NCBI GenBank assembly: GCA_013297545.1
Contig: JAAFHH010000094.1
Location: forward strand, 1 to 9,365
DNA length: 9,365 nt
Direction: 5' to 3'
DNA from: Alphaproteobacteria bacterium
Lineage (GTDB): Bacteria > Pseudomonadota > Alphaproteobacteria > Elsterales > Elsteraceae
Below, piece after piece: positions 1 through 5,361 of this stretch. The position numbers were made by a program, and so were the translations under genes. Positions within the stretch are counted from its first letter, which is position 1, and the number at the start of each line of letters is the position of its first letter. Below the pieces are notes generated by a model. The model was not told the DNA's origin and did no database searches. It saw only the letters and a list, made by a program, of their open reading frames with translations.

Positions 1-352
1 GATTGAGGTCACCCGCAAGCTTGCCATCAAGCGCCCGGTCGCGGCCCACCTCCAGCATCGCCGGGGTCAGATCGCACACCAGCACGGTCTTCACGGGTGC
101 CGCGCGCGCGATGCGAAAGGCGATGTCACCGGTGCCCCCCGCGACGTCGAGGTGCACGCTGTGCCCGCGCGGGTTCAGCCAGCCGACCATGCCGTCTTTC
201 CACAGCCGGTGCACGCCGCCGGACATCAGGTCGTTCATCAGATCGTACCGGCTGGCAACACTGTCGAACACGCCGCGCACCAAGCTCGGCTTCTCAGCGG
301 CATCGACGCGGCGAAAGCCGAACCAGGTTTCGGCGGCGGTGGGTGTGGTCAT
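1..352 (-). CDS. ubiE: Ubiquinone/menaquinone biosynthesis C-methyltransferase UbiE (5' part, cut by window edge)
   Basis: The minus strand encodes the first 117 residues of an SAM-dependent C-methyltransferase, which methylates the benzoquinol ring in ubiquinone synthesis. The UbiE signature is complete at residues 36-51 (YDLMNDLMSGGVHRLW), and the SAM-binding glycine motif follows at about 67-77 (HLDVAGGTGDI). The N-terminus (TWFGF-R-V, then EK-LV--VFDSVA) matches alphaproteobacterial UbiE. The ATG at 350-352 is the natural start, with a GGGG run as a possible weak ribosome site a few bases upstream. The gene runs off the left edge, so the C-terminal half is not visible. It is divergent from mutM, an arrangement common in alphaproteobacteria (ubiE-ubiB one way, mutM the other), but here about 1.1 kb of other DNA separates them. 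Confidence 0.95.
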   Translation of the reverse strand, partial: MTTPTAAETWFGFRRVDAAEKPSLVRGVFDSVASRYDLMNDLMSGGVHRLWKDGMVGWLNPRGHSVHLDVAGGTGDIAFRIARAAPVKTVLVCDLTPAMLEVGRDRALDGKLAGDLN

Positions 353-356
353 GGCG

Positions 357-371
357 CCCCGACAGTCGGGG
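357..371. promoter_or_regulatory. Small GC hairpin overlapping the ubiE ribosome-binding region
   Basis: The arms CCCCGA (357-362) and TCGGGG (366-371) pair perfectly around a 3-nt loop. On the ubiE transcript the GGGG that could serve as ribosome-binding site, ending five to six bases before the ATG, forms one arm. The hairpin could therefore limit ubiE translation. No T-run follows, so it is not a terminator. The function is inferred only. Confidence 0.35.
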
Positions 372-378
372 CTCGGGG

Positions 379-411
379 GTGGTGCCGTCAATGCGTCTGG
401 CGTCGCACCAC
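379..411. repeat. Inverted repeat GTGGTGC / GCACCAC beside an AT-rich promoter
   Basis: Perfect 7-bp arms lie at 379-385 and 405-411, separated by 19 bp. The repeat directly abuts the AT-rich block that contains the best -10 box of the region. On the plus strand it is followed by a T-rich tract, which gives it a terminator look, but no plus-strand gene lies upstream to be terminated. An operator or a remnant of a mobile segment boundary is as likely. Confidence 0.35.
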
Positions 412-413
412 TT

Positions 414-443
414 TTGGTATTTATTTTTTATCTGTAGTATAAT
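414..443 (+). promoter_or_regulatory. Predicted sigma-70 promoter for the small YjzC-like gene
   Basis: A perfect TATAAT lies at 438-443. A partial -35 (TTGGTA, 4 of 6) lies at 414-419, with an 18-bp spacer. The block 411-450 is strikingly AT-rich in a GC-rich genome. Transcription would start near 450 and give a leader of about 50 nt before the ATG at 502. On the opposite strand TATACT (436-441) could serve as a -10 toward ubiE, but I see no convincing -35 for it. Confidence 0.55.
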
Positions 444-501
444 TGTTTTGCTCCATGGTCGCGACTAAGTCTGGTGGCCCAACTCATCGGGAGCAACGAG
501 G

Positions 502-663
502 ATGAAGAAGTATTGGTCAGGCCAAACGTGTGAAAAGACCGGCACCTACGGACAATACAACGACGCAACCGGCATCTACGCAGGCAATCAGAACGACAAA
601 CATGTGCAGAAGGGCAGCACATTCCCACCGTGCTTGAACAACCATCACTTCCGCGAGAAATAG
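502..663 (+). CDS. Small YjzC-like protein (53 aa)
   Basis: ATG 502 is preceded by GGGAG at 489-493, eight bases upstream, and by the strong -10 at 438-443. The ORF ends at TAG 661-663. The product has the pattern S-G-Q-x4-T-G-x-Y near residues 6-16, a middle rich in Asn, Gln, Tyr and Gly, then K-G-x-x-F-P-P-C at about 37-44, and a short basic end. This layout (G-[QE]-x4-G-x-Y, later G-x-x-FP) resembles the YjzC-like family of very small proteins, whose biochemical role is not known to me. It has two cysteines (10 and 44) and no signal peptide or membrane segment. By hand count it is about 51% G+C, clearly below its neighbours, which suggests acquisition. It converges with the toxin-antitoxin pair, with a 36-bp gap between stop codons. 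That it is a gene is fairly likely. The family assignment is tentative. Confidence 0.6.
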   Translation: MKKYWSGQTCEKTGTYGQYNDATGIYAGNQNDKHVQKGSTFPPCLNNHHFREK

Positions 664-699
664 ACAACTCACCCGCGAAGTCTGCTGGTCGACCTAAGC

Positions 700-1071
700 C
701 TACAGCGGCGCCACTTTCACGCCGAGGCTTGCGGCGGCCAGCAGGTTTGGGTCCGCCGTCACCACCGTCGCATCCAACACGAGGGCGAGTGCCAAACCTG
801 CCCGCTCTGCTGCTGAATACGGCGCATCGGGGGCTTGGGCGAACAGGCGGCTTTGGGCGGTTGCGTGTTCGTAGCTGTAGTCGACGATGTGGACGCCGGT
901 GGTCATCACCGCGGCCATCGCCTCCGGCAGGCTGACGCCGCGGCTGATCAGCACTTCAAGCGCTTCGGCGGCAGCCACCGCCGAGATCATGGCGTCGGCC
1001 AGGCGCGGATCGCCGCTGCCCTGGTCCATCAGCTGCAGCAATGCGCTGGTGTCGAACACGATCTGGGTCAT
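700..1071 (-). CDS. vapC: PIN-domain ribonuclease toxin, VapC-like
   Basis: This 123-residue protein begins with the PIN-domain strand and first acidic residue (IVFDTSALL, D7). A conserved glutamate follows in the second helix (E36 in AAAEALEVL), then E89 in SAAERAGLALA, where many VapC proteins have Asp in LSLGDR, and D107 in VVTADPNL. These are the residues expected to hold Mg2+ for RNA cleavage. VapC toxins typically cut tRNA or rRNA and arrest translation; the target here cannot be read from sequence. The start ATG (1069-1071) overlaps the antitoxin stop by 4 bp, the usual coupling of a toxin-antitoxin operon with the antitoxin first. The length fits small VapC proteins. Glu in place of Asp at position 89 should be tolerable, so I expect an active enzyme. 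Confidence 0.8.
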   Translation of the reverse strand: MTQIVFDTSALLQLMDQGSGDPRLADAMISAVAAAEALEVLISRGVSLPEAMAAVMTTGVHIVDYSYEHATAQSRLFAQAPDAPYSAAERAGLALALVLDATVVTADPNLLAAASLGVKVAPL

Positions 1072-1343
1072 GCCAAGGCTCCCCGCCGGTCTCGTTCCTG
1101 CTGGGCGGCGGCTTGGCGGCGCTGGCGCAACAGCTCGGTGCTGGACGGGCCTGCGCCGATCACCCGCGCCACCATCGCCATGCGCTGACCCAAGGTTTCG
1201 AGGCGCGCGCCCTCGTCGCCGAAGGTGAGGAACACGACACCCCCGCCATCATCGAGGCCGAGGCGTTCCAGCGCATCGGCCGGCAGGATCACTTCGCCGT
1301 TCGGACCAACCATCAGCTTGACGTCGTGGGTGCGCTCGATCAT
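1068..1343 (-). CDS. vapB: AbrB/SpoVT-type antitoxin, VapB-like
   Basis: This 91-residue protein has an N-terminal swapped-hairpin AbrB-like DNA-binding domain (residues about 6-50: VGPNGEVILPADALERLGL, then an acidic turn and a second strand pair). A C-terminal helix rich in Arg, Gln and Glu (68-88, ending in LLRQRRQAAAQQERDRR) is the type of tail that wraps the cognate PIN toxin. I chose ATG 1341-1343; a TTG at 1377-1379 in the same frame would add 12 residues that look non-conserved. The ribosome site in front is weak. The stop overlaps the toxin start (ATGA). As an AbrB-type antitoxin it should repress its own operon together with the toxin. Repeated motifs in the 95-bp gap to mutM are candidate operators. 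Confidence 0.75.
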   Translation of the reverse strand: MIERTHDVKLMVGPNGEVILPADALERLGLDDGGGVVFLTFGDEGARLETLGQRMAMVARVIGAGPSSTELLRQRRQAAAQQERDRRGALA

Positions 1344-1346
1344 GGA

Positions 1347-1435
1347 CCGACCATGGCATGGCGCCCGCGAGCCCGGCAACGGTCGCGCACGCCCAAGGGG
1401 TCTTGCGCGGGCCGGTGCGCTCCGGCAATGGTCGG
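1347..1435. promoter_or_regulatory. Repeated motif in the divergent antitoxin-mutM gap, candidate operators
   Basis: The gap contains CCGGCAAYGGTCG twice in direct orientation (1373-1385 and 1422-1434, 12 of 13 identical, 49 bp apart). CCGACCAT (1347-1354) is the exact inverse of ATGGTCGG (1428-1435). So the core RYGGTCG occurs three times in about 90 bp. AbrB-type antitoxins generally autoregulate by binding such repeats. The same sites would sit on the mutM promoter, and no clear -35/-10 pair is visible for either gene. Confidence 0.4.
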
Positions 1436-1438
1436 CTG

Positions 1439-2272
1439 ATGCCTGAATTGCCGGAAGTCGAAACCGTGTGCCGGGGCCTCGCCATTGCGCTGGAGGGCCG
1501 CCGGCTGACGCGTGTCGACGTCAACCGCCCGGACTTGCGCTTCCCCTTGCCGACCGATCTCACCGCCCGCCTGACTGGCCGGCGGGTCGAGCGGGTGTGG
1601 CGGCGCGCGAAGTACATCCAGGTCGCGCTTGACGACCAGACGGTGATGCTCGGCCACCTCGGCATGTCGGGGCGGATCGTCATCACGCCGGGCCTGCCCA
1701 ACCAGATCGGGCCGCACGATCACATCGTCTTCCACGTCGACGACGGCACGGTGCTGCGCTTCATCGACCCGCGCCGGTTCGGCATGATTGATCTGGCAAC
1801 CCTGTCCACCTTGGACCAGCACAAGTGGCTCGCAGCCCTCGGGCCCGAGCCGCTGGATTGCAGCGCCTTCACGGCTGCGGTGCTGCACAGCGCATCATCG
1901 GCCAAGCGCAGCCCGATCAAGGCCGTGCTGCTGGACCAGGGCGTGGTGGCGGGCCTCGGTAACATCTATGTGTCGGAAGCGCTTCACCACGCCCGGATCA
2001 TGCCGACCCGGATCGCATCAACCCTGACCCGGCGCGAGGCGGCGGCCTTAGTGAAGGCGATCGTCACGGTGCTGACCAAAGCGATTGCCGCCGGCGGCTC
2101 CTCCTTCAGCGATCATGTCCAGCCTTCGGGCGAGCTTGGCTACTTCCAGCACTCCTGGGCGGTCTATGGCCGGGAGGGCGAGGGCTGCCCCGGCTGTGAC
2201 TGCGAGACGAAGGTGGAACGCATTGTGCAATCCAATCGATCGACCTTCTATTGCGCCAAGCGCCAACGCTAG
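1439..2272 (+). CDS. mutM: Formamidopyrimidine-DNA glycosylase (Fpg/MutM)
   Basis: A bifunctional DNA glycosylase/AP lyase that removes 8-oxoguanine and ring-opened purines. The start is fixed by the family N-terminus MPELPEVET: Pro2 is the Schiff-base nucleophile and Glu3 and Glu6 are conserved. Lys58 (RRAKYI) and the lesion-loop Met76 (HLGMSGR) are present, as are the FIDPRRFG loop and the helix-two-turn-helix with GLGNIYVSEAL. The C-terminal zinc finger is unusual. It reads CPGCDC (Cys250, 253, 255), then 16 residues to Cys272, but the usual last ligand is Arg275 (YCAKRQR instead of YC--CQR). The extra Cys253 might substitute. The length of 277 aa is normal. The ribosome site is weak (GGTCGG). 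A 16-bp gap leads to the next gene, so the two are probably cotranscribed. Confidence 0.96.
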   Translation: MPELPEVETVCRGLAIALEGRRLTRVDVNRPDLRFPLPTDLTARLTGRRVERVWRRAKYIQVALDDQTVMLGHLGMSGRIVITPGLPNQIGPHDHIVFHVDDGTVLRFIDPRRFGMIDLATLSTLDQHKWLAALGPEPLDCSAFTAAVLHSASSAKRSPIKAVLLDQGVVAGLGNIYVSEALHHARIMPTRIASTLTRREAAALVKAIVTVLTKAIAAGGSSFSDHVQPSGELGYFQHSWAVYGREGEGCPGCDCETKVERIVQSNRSTFYCAKRQR

Positions 2273-2288
2273 GGCAGAACGGGGCACC

Positions 2289-2636
2289 ATGATCCGCGCG
2301 TTCCTCTTTGCTGCCCTTGTCCTGCTCGCTGCCCCGGCTGCGGCCCAACGCTACGTCGTCGGCACGGAAGATGTGCCGCTGATGGCGGGGTTGACGGTCA
2401 ACCCCGGCCCGTCGATCGCATTCGACAGTGCGGCCGGCCGGGTTGTCACGGTCTATGCCCGCGGGGCCATGCGGGCCGATGCAGTGCTGGATTTCTACCG
2501 CCGCACCCTGCCCGCCCTTGGCTGGACTGCGGAGGGTGCGCGCGTGTTCCGCCGGGAAGGCGAACGCCTCTCGATTGACGCGAGCGACAGCGCCAATGGC
2601 GCCGCCGTCCGCTTTACGTTGCTGCCAAGCCCTTAA
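2289..2636 (+). CDS. Small exported protein of unknown function
   Basis: This 115-residue protein starts with a clear Sec signal peptide: MIRAF, a hydrophobic Leu/Ala core, and likely cleavage after the AAA at 17-19, before Gln20. There is no lipobox cysteine, so a soluble periplasmic protein is expected (about 96 residues mature). The mature part has VPLMAGLTV near the start, a YARGAM segment, then AVLDFYRRTLPALGWT at about 71-86 and RREGERLSID near 95-104. The FYRRTLP-LGW / REGERL pattern is one I associate with conserved hypotheticals next to mutM or the hydratase in other alphaproteobacteria, but I know no function. It begins 16 bp after mutM and ends 23 bp before the hydratase, so it is probably part of one transcript. 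Confidence 0.8.
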   Translation: MIRAFLFAALVLLAAPAAAQRYVVGTEDVPLMAGLTVNPGPSIAFDSAAGRVVTVYARGAMRADAVLDFYRRTLPALGWTAEGARVFRREGERLSIDASDSANGAAVRFTLLPSP

Positions 2637-2659
2637 CCCATCCCCTGGAGCACACGCCG

Positions 2660-3436
2660 ATGTCCTACGAAATGCTGACTGTTGAGCACCGCGGTGCGGT
2701 CGGTCTGATCCAGCTCAATCGGCCGAAGGCGCTGAACGCGCTGTGCGCGCAGCTGATGCAGGAACTTGGCCGCGCGGTCGCCGTGCTCGATGCCGATCCG
2801 GCCGTCGGTGCGATCGTGCTGACCGGGTCAGAGCGCGCGTTTGCCGCCGGCGCCGACATCAAAGAAATGAAGGACTTCACCTTCGCGGACGTGTTCGCGG
2901 CCAACTTCATCACCCGGGATTGGGAACACGCAACCCGCGTGCGCAAGCCAATCATCGCTGCTGTTGCCGGCTTCGCGCTCGGCGGTGGCTGCGAACTGGC
3001 GATGATGTGCGACATGATCCTGGCGGCCGACACGGCGAAGTTCGGCCAGCCGGAAGTGACGATCGGCACCATCCCAGGCGCCGGCGGGACCCAGCGCTTG
3101 ACCCGCTTTGTCGGCAAGTCGAAGGCCATGCACATGGTGCTGACCGGCGAGATGATCGGTGCCGAAGAAGCCGAACGCATCGGCCTGGTCGCCAAAGTCT
3201 ACCCGGCCGCCGAATTGCTGGAGAAGGCGCTCGAGACGGCGGAGAAGATCGCAGGCTTCTCCCGCCCGATCGTCGCCATGGCCAAGGAGGCCGTGAACAA
3301 GGCCTACGAGACCACCTTGGCCGAAGGTGTGCACTTCGAGCGGCGCCTCTTCCATTCGACCTTCGCGACGTCCGACCAGAAAGAAGGCATGAACGCTTTT
3401 GCTGAGAAGCGCAAAGCGGACTACAAACACGCCTGA
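2660..3436 (+). CDS. Enoyl-CoA hydratase (crotonase family)
   Basis: Hydrates trans-2-enoyl-CoA to 3-hydroxyacyl-CoA in fatty-acid beta-oxidation. The 258-residue sequence is unusually close to mitochondrial ECHS1. Both catalytic glutamates are present: E112 in ALGGGCELAMMCD and E132 in FGQPEVTIGTIPGAGGTQRL, equivalent to rat Glu144 and Glu164. The oxyanion-hole and CoA-binding region AFAAGADIKEM is at residues 60-70. The C-terminus (FERRLFHSTFAT, then EGM-AF-EKRKA) also follows the mitochondrial pattern, which favours short-chain enoyl-CoA hydratase over an isomerase or dehydratase. CTGGAG lies nine bases before ATG 2660. The TGA shares its A with the lptF ATG (TGATG), so lptF translation is probably coupled to it. 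Confidence 0.95.
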   Translation: MSYEMLTVEHRGAVGLIQLNRPKALNALCAQLMQELGRAVAVLDADPAVGAIVLTGSERAFAAGADIKEMKDFTFADVFAANFITRDWEHATRVRKPIIAAVAGFALGGGCELAMMCDMILAADTAKFGQPEVTIGTIPGAGGTQRLTRFVGKSKAMHMVLTGEMIGAEEAERIGLVAKVYPAAELLEKALETAEKIAGFSRPIVAMAKEAVNKAYETTLAEGVHFERRLFHSTFATSDQKEGMNAFAEKRKADYKHA

Positions 3437-4581
3437 TGGGGTTCGGACAGGTCTTTCGGTACGTGTTTGTGCAAGCGGCGGTGGCAACGGTGGTTGTCGC
3501 CGCCTCACTTGGGCTTGCGATTTGGCTGACCCAGTCGCTGCGCTTCATCGACTGGATCGTCAACCGCGGCCTGCCGATCTCGACCTTCTTGCAGATCGCG
3601 GCCTTGACTATGCCGCTGTTCTTGTCTGCAATCGTGCCGATTTCCTGCTTTGCTTCCGTGCTGTTCACCTACAACAAGCTGCACGGCGACAGCGAGCTCG
3701 TGGTGTTGCGCGCTGCTGGCATTGGCCCTGGACGCTTGATGGCGCCGGCCCTGGTGCTGGCCCTGTTGGTCGCCGGGGTTGGCTGGGCGCTGAACCTCTA
3801 TGTGCTGCCGAACGCCTACGGCAAGTTCAAGGATCTGCAATGGCAGATCCGCAATTCGTTCGCCTCCGTGCTGATCCAAGAAGGCGTGTTCACGCCGATC
3901 GACGATCGCACGGTGATTTTCGTGCGCGAACAGTCGCCCAATGGCGACTTGCTGGGTTTGATGGTGCACGACAGCCGCGACCGCGACCGGGTCGTCACCC
4001 TGATCGCGGAAAGTGGCGCACTTGCCTCCTCGCCCGAGGGGCCGCGCATTGTGATGCTCAACGGCAATCGCCAGGAACTGGACCGGCGCGATGGCCGGGT
4101 CTCGTTCCTGTTTTTCGATCGCTACACGATCACCTTGGATGCGGCGGCGAACGTCGCGGTTGGCTTGCGCCAGCGCGACGCGACGGAACGGTTCTTGTGG
4201 GAGTTGCTCGACCCCGCCGACATCGTCGATACCCGCACGCGCCGGGTGTTCTTGGCCGAAGGGCACAGCCGGCTCGCAACCCCGCTCTACGCGTTTGCCT
4301 TCACGCTGGTGGCCCTCGCAGCGCTGCTGTCGGGGTCGTTCTCCCGCCGCGGGCAGACGTTGCGGGTGCTGGGCGCAGTGATTGTCGTGGTGGCCTTGCA
4401 GGCGCTGGCGATTGGGCTTACCAACCTCGCGGGCCGCAACAGCGCGCTCATTCCCTTGCTGTACCTGGTGCCCTTGGCGATCAGCGCGGCGGCCAGCACG
4501 GTCGCGGTGGCACCACCTGGATGGTTTTCGCGACAAATCGTGCGACGCCCGCTTGACCCAGGGCCTGCGGTTCGCCTATAA
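3436..4581 (+). CDS. lptF: LPS export ABC transporter permease LptF
   Basis: An inner-membrane subunit of the LptB2FGC complex, which extracts lipopolysaccharide and passes it to the periplasmic bridge. The 381-residue protein has the YjgP/YjgQ architecture. Three N-terminal membrane helices (about 10-31, 51-75, 100-122) are followed by a periplasmic beta-jellyroll domain (about 125-280) and three C-terminal helices (about 286-306, 314-336, 342-362). IWLTQSLRFIDWIVNRG and the cytoplasmic coupling segment YNKLHGDSELVVLRAAG are typical of LptF rather than LptG. The start overlaps the hydratase stop by one base. No lptG or lptD follows; rpsT comes next. The normal partner lptG must be elsewhere in the genome. 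The last codons overlap the rpsT promoter, and the TAA stop lies inside its -10 box. Confidence 0.92.
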   Translation: MGFGQVFRYVFVQAAVATVVVAASLGLAIWLTQSLRFIDWIVNRGLPISTFLQIAALTMPLFLSAIVPISCFASVLFTYNKLHGDSELVVLRAAGIGPGRLMAPALVLALLVAGVGWALNLYVLPNAYGKFKDLQWQIRNSFASVLIQEGVFTPIDDRTVIFVREQSPNGDLLGLMVHDSRDRDRVVTLIAESGALASSPEGPRIVMLNGNRQELDRRDGRVSFLFFDRYTITLDAAANVAVGLRQRDATERFLWELLDPADIVDTRTRRVFLAEGHSRLATPLYAFAFTLVALAALLSGSFSRRGQTLRVLGAVIVVVALQALAIGLTNLAGRNSALIPLLYLVPLAISAAASTVAVAPPGWFSRQIVRRPLDPGPAVRL

Positions 4582-4582
4582 G
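4553..4582 (+). promoter_or_regulatory. rpsT promoter inside the 3' end of lptF
   Basis: TTGACC (4553-4558), an 18-bp spacer, then TATAAG (4577-4582) form a near-consensus promoter of the strong housekeeping type. Transcription would start near 4589, leaving a leader of just over 20 nt before the rpsT ATG. The -10 box contains the TAA stop codon of lptF (4579-4581). Confidence 0.8.
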
Positions 4583-4611
4583 CCTCGCCTCCGCGAGTTC
4601 GAGAGAAGATC

Positions 4612-4872
4612 ATGGCTCATCACGCCTCTGCAAAAAAGCGCATCCGTCAGACTGAACGCCGTACCCTCGTCAATCGCATGCGCGTCTCGCGCATCCGCAC
4701 CTTCGTGAAGAAGGTGGAACTGGCGATCGAAGCCGGCGACAAGCCGAACGCCCAGGCAGCGTTTCTGGCTGCTCAGCCCGAAATGATGCGTGGCGTGACC
4801 AAGGGCGTCCTGCATCGCAACACGGTGTCGCGCAAGCTGTCGCGCCTGTCGAAGGCGATCAAGTCGCTGTAA
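4612..4872 (+). CDS. rpsT: 30S ribosomal protein S20
   Basis: This 86-residue, very basic, all-helical protein binds 16S rRNA early in small-subunit assembly. MAHHASAKKRIRQTERR is the classic S20 N-terminus. The C-terminal GVLHRNTVSRKLSRLSKAI helix is also diagnostic. The length is normal. A purine-rich GAGAGAAG ends four bases before the ATG. The gene has its own strong promoter and terminator, so it forms a monocistronic unit between lptF and dnaA. S20 next to dnaA is common in alphaproteobacteria. Confidence 0.97.
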   Translation: MAHHASAKKRIRQTERRTLVNRMRVSRIRTFVKKVELAIEAGDKPNAQAAFLAAQPEMMRGVTKGVLHRNTVSRKLSRLSKAIKSL

Positions 4873-4899
4873 CAGTTTTGTGACAGACTAGAGTTAATC

Positions 4900-4935
4900 A
4901 AAAACCCTCGCGGTGGTGACACCGCGGGGGTTTTT
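4900..4935 (+). terminator. Rho-independent terminator after rpsT
   Basis: CCCTCGCGGTG (4905-4915) pairs with CACCGCGGGGG (4920-4930) through eleven base pairs including one T-G wobble, around a GTGA loop. It is flanked by A5 and T5, so it can work on both strands. It lies 28 nt after the rpsT stop and separates that gene from the dnaA leader. Confidence 0.95.
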
Positions 4936-4972
4936 CTGTTGCCGCTAACCCCGCGATTGGGGCCGCTGGATG

Positions 4973-5037
4973 GACTCGGAAGCAGCCGGCGAATCAAGCA
5001 CCTTTTTTTCGACCATGGTGATTCGTTCACTGGACTC
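4973..5037. promoter_or_regulatory. Cluster of four GANTC (CcrM-type methylation) sites upstream of dnaA
   Basis: The sites are GACTC 4973-4977, GAATC 4991-4995, GATTC 5020-5024 and GACTC 5033-5037. In alphaproteobacteria the methylase CcrM modifies GANTC once per cell cycle, and methylation state affects dnaA transcription in Caulobacter. By eye I find only about three other GANTC sites in the whole window (6113, 6331, 9237), so the cluster is far from random. Regulatory use is inferred. Confidence 0.6.
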
Positions 5038-5149
5038 GTCCCAGGGCCAGAGCTAAACTCGGAACCCGCAGCCAGGAAGTTAGTCTTCTTGGAAGAAAAC
5101 GGAAAAAAACCTCCGGCAGACTGCGCTTTGGTTAATAACGGGTGGCTCC

Positions 5150-5260
5150 ATGGGTAGATTGGCTTCAGCACACGCACACAATCAGCGACAGTTTGATTGC
5201 GGCTCTGCTTACGATTTTCCCGAAGGAGGGCTTCTGGTCGCTAGACCAGAGCAGATATAG
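5150..5260 (+). other. Possible 36-codon upstream ORF in the dnaA leader
   Basis: ATG 5150 opens 36 codons ending at TAG 5258-5260, in the same reading frame as dnaA. GGGTGG lies four bases upstream of the ATG. The peptide (MGRLASAHAHN and onward) matches nothing I recognise. Codons 25-27 contain the anti-16S sequence AAGGAGGG, which could stall ribosomes. It may be chance. Confidence 0.2.
5223..5250 (+). promoter_or_regulatory. Orphan Shine-Dalgarno sequence and hairpin in the dnaA leader
   Basis: AAGGAGGG (5223-5230) is an ideal ribosome-binding sequence, yet no ATG, GTG or TTG lies at the right distance. It is followed directly by a perfect 7-bp hairpin, TCTGGTC (5233-5239) with GACCAGA (5244-5250) and a GCTA loop. 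It sits about 120-145 nt before the dnaA start and could be a control element in the 5' UTR. Confidence 0.35.
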
Positions 5261-5354
5261 CTCCCGATACTGATTACGCTGGGCAGGCAACCCGCCGCTC
5301 CGCATCGCATGGCACGCCTCTATTGGCATGCCGATCGTCAAGATAAATGTATCG

Positions 5355-5361
5355 GGGGGAG
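5355..5361 (+). promoter_or_regulatory. dnaA ribosome-binding site
   Basis: GGGGGAG lies seven bases before ATG 5369 and decides the dnaA start. An in-frame ATG at 5309 would add 20 residues but has no ribosome site and no family similarity. Confidence 0.7.

Noticed and set aside
1344..1379. TTG start giving the antitoxin 12 more residues
   Set aside because: The extra residues fall outside the AbrB fold and overlap the likely operator region; ATG 1343 gives a normal VapB length.
3399..4556. 385-codon plus-strand frame overlapping lptF
   Set aside because: Out-of-frame shadow; lptF in the other frame has clear membrane helices and family motifs.
4992..5004. IHF-like site AATCAA-x5-TT in the dnaA upstream region
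   Set aside because: The spacing is off by one from the consensus WATCAA-N4-TTR, so it is not supportable.
5131..5140. CtrA half-site (TTAA) before dnaA
   Set aside because: No second TTAA at the required seven-base spacing.
4939..5157. 72-codon plus-strand frame (TTG start) upstream of dnaA
   Set aside because: It starts just after the rpsT terminator, has no ribosome site, and its product resembles no family I know.
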